A stretch of DNA of 29,470 nucleotides from Larix sibirica. Lineage: Eukaryota; Streptophyta; Pinopsida; Pinales; Pinaceae. Position 1 is the stretch's first letter, and the number at the start of each line of letters is the position of its first letter. The DNA lies in the NCBI GenBank assembly GCA_004151065.3, contig NWUY0300013702.1:60770-90239 (forward strand). Direction: 5' to 3'. This document shows, in pieces, positions 29,010 to 29,470 of the stretch. The translations under genes and the position numbers were made by a program. A model generated the notes under the pieces. The model searched no databases, was not told where the DNA came from, and saw only the letters and a list, made by a program, of their open reading frames with translations.

Positions 29010-29460
29010 TGAATCAATTGCTAGATCATGTAACATGGACTTTCCAATACAACCAATCAAGTAGCTCATCAATCGACTGAAAATGGATTCCATTTTCAAA
29101 CACACGTCGCACTGAAGAAGGTGAAAAGTACATAGAATAATGATCTAGGAAGCCATACTAATAGATATGAAATTTTGTCTCTATGAGGTAAAAAATGTAA
29201 GGTTTATCATTCCATTTCAAATCCATGTATCTTGCCACTGGGTCATAAAAATTATAAGAAGAAATAATTTGATGGAAGGTGGATACCTCATCTTCTTGTT
29301 TAGGAACAAGATGTCCTTGTGCAATCTCTTATTCATGGATGACATCAAATTTATGTTCTTGGAATGCTAAAAATGAAGAAGGAGAAAACTTGAAATCAAC
29401 TCACTCATATTTGAAATCTTCAATTTTGTTGACTGGTATTAAGTGTCACCTACCCAAATT
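29010..29460 (-). pseudogene. Decayed minus-strand coding tract at the right edge
   Basis: A minus-strand frame of about 145 codons carries four stops, near 29440, 29390, 29330 and 29164, and two open runs of 50 or more codons: GHLVPKQEDEVSTFHQIISS with YNFYDPVARYMDLKWNDKPY, and after a TAG, YGFLDHYSMYFSPSSVRRVF with FQSIDELLDWLYWKVHV. Aromatic- and charge-rich composition looks like real protein. It may belong to the same gene remnant as 28270-28718 and may continue past the window edge. No family recognised. Confidence 0.4.
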
Positions 29461-29470
29461 TTGAGACTAT

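Noticed and set aside
1-29470. CRISPR arrays, bacterial operons, phage or integron systems
   Set aside because: No evenly spaced direct repeats with unique spacers and no prokaryotic gene organisation. All recognised coding matter is plant retroelement type.

Overview
The window looks like a piece of a large, repeat-rich seed-plant nuclear genome. It is AT-rich and carries decayed plant retroelements of four classes, with no intact gene I can prove. The species cannot be fixed from sequence alone; the density of old, heavily mutated LTR elements and L1-type LINEs would suit a conifer or another large-genome plant, but that is inference. One N at 7524 shows this is assembled sequence with at least one unresolved join.

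Layout from left to right. 1-1328: flanking DNA with a decayed minus-strand coding tract (735-1205). 1334-9518: a composite Ty1/copia element bounded by partial or full LTRs (1334-1505, 9087-9518) and a 5-bp duplication AGAAG (1329-1333, 9519-9523). Inside are a broken gag, protease and integrase, a tRNA-derived SINE on the minus strand with a clear 13-bp target-site duplication, a broken RT/RNase H, about 1 kb of unrelated DNA, the N, a 505-bp block almost identical to 3272-3776, and then a second, clearly divergent RT/RNase H. 9524-11250: non-coding DNA that could be an intron of a minus-strand gene whose possible first exon (mitochondrial-presequence-like, with a donor site and a TATA box) lies at 11327-11434. 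11519-11942: short tandem repeats.

About 12300-18569: an almost full-length L1-type LINE, with ORF1 (DUF4283-type domain plus CCHC knuckle, one stop), ORF2 (endonuclease, RT, zinc-binding region, RNase H; many stops and frameshifts), a 3' UTR and a poly(A) tail. 18570-20343: non-coding, with a degenerate tandem repeat. 20344-27034: a Ty3/gypsy element with both LTRs, a Met-tRNA-type primer site, broken gag, protease, RT and RNase H, a 1.4-kb foreign stretch right after the RT active site, and no integrase core. 27043-27652: a fragment of a second LINE ORF1. 27653-29470: AT-rich DNA with two decayed minus-strand coding-like tracts of unknown identity.

Nothing here forms a working operon or pathway. 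The elements are neighbours by insertion, not by shared function, and all recognised retroelement genes are broken. The points most worth checking are the 505-bp duplicate beside the N (probable assembly fault), the SINE, the candidate first exon, the tryptophan-biased stop codons of the LINE, and the unidentified minus-strand tracts near the ends of the window. I found no convincing evidence of a previously undescribed system.
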